Part shown: piece after piece, positions 62,896-64,000 of the stretch
Layout: every line of letters starts with the position of its first letter
How positions within the stretch are numbered: the first letter of the stretch is position 1
Assembly (NCBI GenBank): GCA_963678135.1
Contig: OY782667.1
Span: 310,001 to 374,000 of the forward strand
From: JAHJKV01 sp963678135
GTDB taxonomy: Bacteria > Desulfobacterota > Desulfovibrionia > Desulfovibrionales > Desulfovibrionaceae
Length of the DNA: 64,000 nt
Reading direction: 5' to 3'
Position numbers and translations under genes: made by a program
The notes under the pieces: generated by a model
The model's database searches: none
What the model saw: only the letters and a program-made list of their open reading frames with translations
What the model was told of the DNA's origin: nothing

Positions 62896-63903
62896 ATGAA
62901 AACAGCTATTTTCGGGTTTGCAGGCAGCGGAAAAAGCGAAGTCTTTAAGGCTTTGGCCGGAGCAGGAAATACAAGCAATCGAGCTATGGTCAAAGTACCG
63001 GAACCACGTCTACAGCCACTGGTCGAACTTTTTAATGCTCAAAAAGTTACCTATTCTGAGATAGAGTACCTCGACATTCCAGGCGGAGGCGGTAAAGGTG
63101 ACGGCTTAGGAGAACGTATCCTTTCTGAAGTACGCGGATATGACTGCATTTTAGCCGTACTAGACGCTTTTTCTGGCCTCAATGATCCACAGGCTCAATA
63201 TGAAGCCATTGAAACAGACCTACTTATTTCTGATCTGGCTGTTATTGAAAAAAAATTAGAGAAAATGGCTCTTGAAAAGAAAAAGAACCATCCTGCCTAT
63301 GATCCCAAAGTTGAAGCCCTTTTGCAGCAAGCACAAAAATTATTAGAAGAAGGCTCTCCTCTACGCCTTGGGGGCGACCTTGCACATGCTCAAGAATTGC
63401 GCGGTTTCTCTTTTCTTTCAGCAAAACCCATACTTTATATTTGGAATACAGACGAATCCAGCTTTGCAGAATATGAGATCCCAAAAGATGCAGATGGGGT
63501 GGCTCATATTGCCTTTGCTGCCAAGCTGGAGAGTGAACTTGCTGAAATTGAAAACCCAGATGAAAAAACTATGTTTTTGGAAGATATGGGCATTGCCGAA
63601 GTCGCCTTAAACCGTGTTATAGCCAAAACCTATAGTCTTTTAGGCTTATGTTCTTTTCTTACCGCTGGAGAAAAAGAAGTGCGTGCCTGGCCTGTGCGTA
63701 TAGGATCCAAAGCTCCACAAGCAGCCGGGGTTATTCATTCTGATTTTGAAAAAGGATTTATTCGGGCTGAAGTCATTGCTTGGAAAGATTTTCTTGAGTG
63801 CGGAGATTTCAAAACTGCCAAAGATAGAGGGCTAGCTAGGCTTGAAGGCAAAGAATATATAGTTCAAGACGGAGATATTATTGAATTCAGATTCAATGTT
63901 TAG
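62896..63903 (+). CDS. YchF-like GTPase with DUF933/TGS C-terminus
   Basis: 335 residues, OBG-type. The G1 loop reads GFAGSGKSEVF rather than the PNVGKS form of classic YchF, which may indicate a relaxed nucleotide preference; YchF itself prefers ATP. The G3 region is YLDIPGGGGKGDGLGERILSEVRGYDCILAVLDAF. The C-terminus (SDFEKGFIRAEVIAWKDFLECGDFKTAKDRGLARLEGKEYIVQDGDIIEFRFNV) is the TGS/DUF933 domain. The ATG follows GAGG. A long upstream extension of the frame is not real. Confidence 0.88.
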   Translation: MKTAIFGFAGSGKSEVFKALAGAGNTSNRAMVKVPEPRLQPLVELFNAQKVTYSEIEYLDIPGGGGKGDGLGERILSEVRGYDCILAVLDAFSGLNDPQAQYEAIETDLLISDLAVIEKKLEKMALEKKKNHPAYDPKVEALLQQAQKLLEEGSPLRLGGDLAHAQELRGFSFLSAKPILYIWNTDESSFAEYEIPKDADGVAHIAFAAKLESELAEIENPDEKTMFLEDMGIAEVALNRVIAKTYSLLGLCSFLTAGEKEVRAWPVRIGSKAPQAAGVIHSDFEKGFIRAEVIAWKDFLECGDFKTAKDRGLARLEGKEYIVQDGDIIEFRFNV

Positions 63904-63927
63904 ACTCTACAGCTAGTACTGATAAAT

Positions 63928-64000
63928 TTAAGAAATAGCCACTTGTTTTGCTAGTGCATTAAATTTGGCATAAAAGTTACTAAGCTTGGGAAAAGCATCA
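63928..64000 (-). CDS. C-terminal end of an unidentified protein (possibly glutathione-S-transferase-like)
   Basis: Only the last 23 residues fall in the window, reading AFPKLSNFYAKFNALAKQVA and two more before the stop. The pattern is like the helical C-terminus of GST-fold proteins, but this is too little to prove a gene. Confidence 0.3.
   Translation of the reverse strand, partial: DAFPKLSNFYAKFNALAKQVAIS

Overview
The window looks like a chromosomal segment of a low-GC member of the Desulfovibrionales (sulfate-reducing Desulfobacterota). The reasons are gene order and gene types, not a database match. NIF3-like, zinc-ribbon protein, rnpB, fused ispDF and cysS sit together. psd-pssA-leuA-leuC-leuD-leuB form one run. 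There is a DRTGG/acyl-CoA-synthetase pair, an NFACT protein, a short archaeal-type Psd and an RdgC-like pair. Almost all of the window is ordinary core genome: cell envelope, tRNA and RNA maturation, isoprenoid, leucine, lysine/threonine and aromatic amino acid synthesis, and DNA repair.

Layout. 1-6.4 kb: the start of pstB, an AMIN-domain periplasmic protein, tRNA-Met, NIF3-like, zinc-ribbon coiled-coil protein, RNase P RNA, ispDF, cysS. 6.4-11.2 kb: an accessory three-gene cassette on the minus strand (DNA methyltransferase, double-GHKL ATPase/histidine kinase, receiver-domain protein). 11.3-27.7 kb: DRTGG protein and ADP-forming acyl-CoA synthetase, rnc, cyclophilin/xerC/HDOD operon, dprA with a CpoB-like lipoprotein, rsgA, and an ABC-F/metF/asd/aminotransferase run. 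27.7-37.4 kb: GIY-YIG protein, a transposed repeat element, the leu genes and the phosphatidylethanolamine genes, nitroreductase. 37.4-44.7 kb: three tRNAs, dksA-like, NFACT, a lysozyme-like protein, mutY with an intact Nudix box, and a large TPR protein with a CCHC zinc knuckle. 44.7-47.1 kb: tandem repeats, degenerate repeat elements and an orphan RHS toxin tip with a probable immunity gene. 47.1-64 kb: glycosyltransferase, TolC/zinc-ribbon/MltB run, rmlA, a 51-residue membrane protein, RdgC-like and YcaO genes, tRNA-Leu, M16 protease lipoprotein, aroC, aroK, YchF-like GTPase.

The best candidate for an undescribed system is the 6.4-11.2 kb cassette. Its genes are translationally packed (2-bp gap, then 1-bp overlap). 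It combines a DNA amino-methyltransferase, a protein with an Hsp90/MutL/MORC-like ATPase at one end and a histidine-kinase core at the other, and a receiver protein with all phosphorylation-pocket residues but an unrecognised C-terminal half. No classical restriction nuclease is visible. This suggests a phosphorelay-controlled, methylation-linked conflict system (inference).

A second clear result is a family of short non-coding mobile elements with ends near GGCAAACGCA. The best copy (28235-28606) has matching terminal inverted repeats and a perfect 9-bp target duplication. At least five further copies or deletion derivatives lie in intergenic gaps of this window, one of them next to the RHS remnant.
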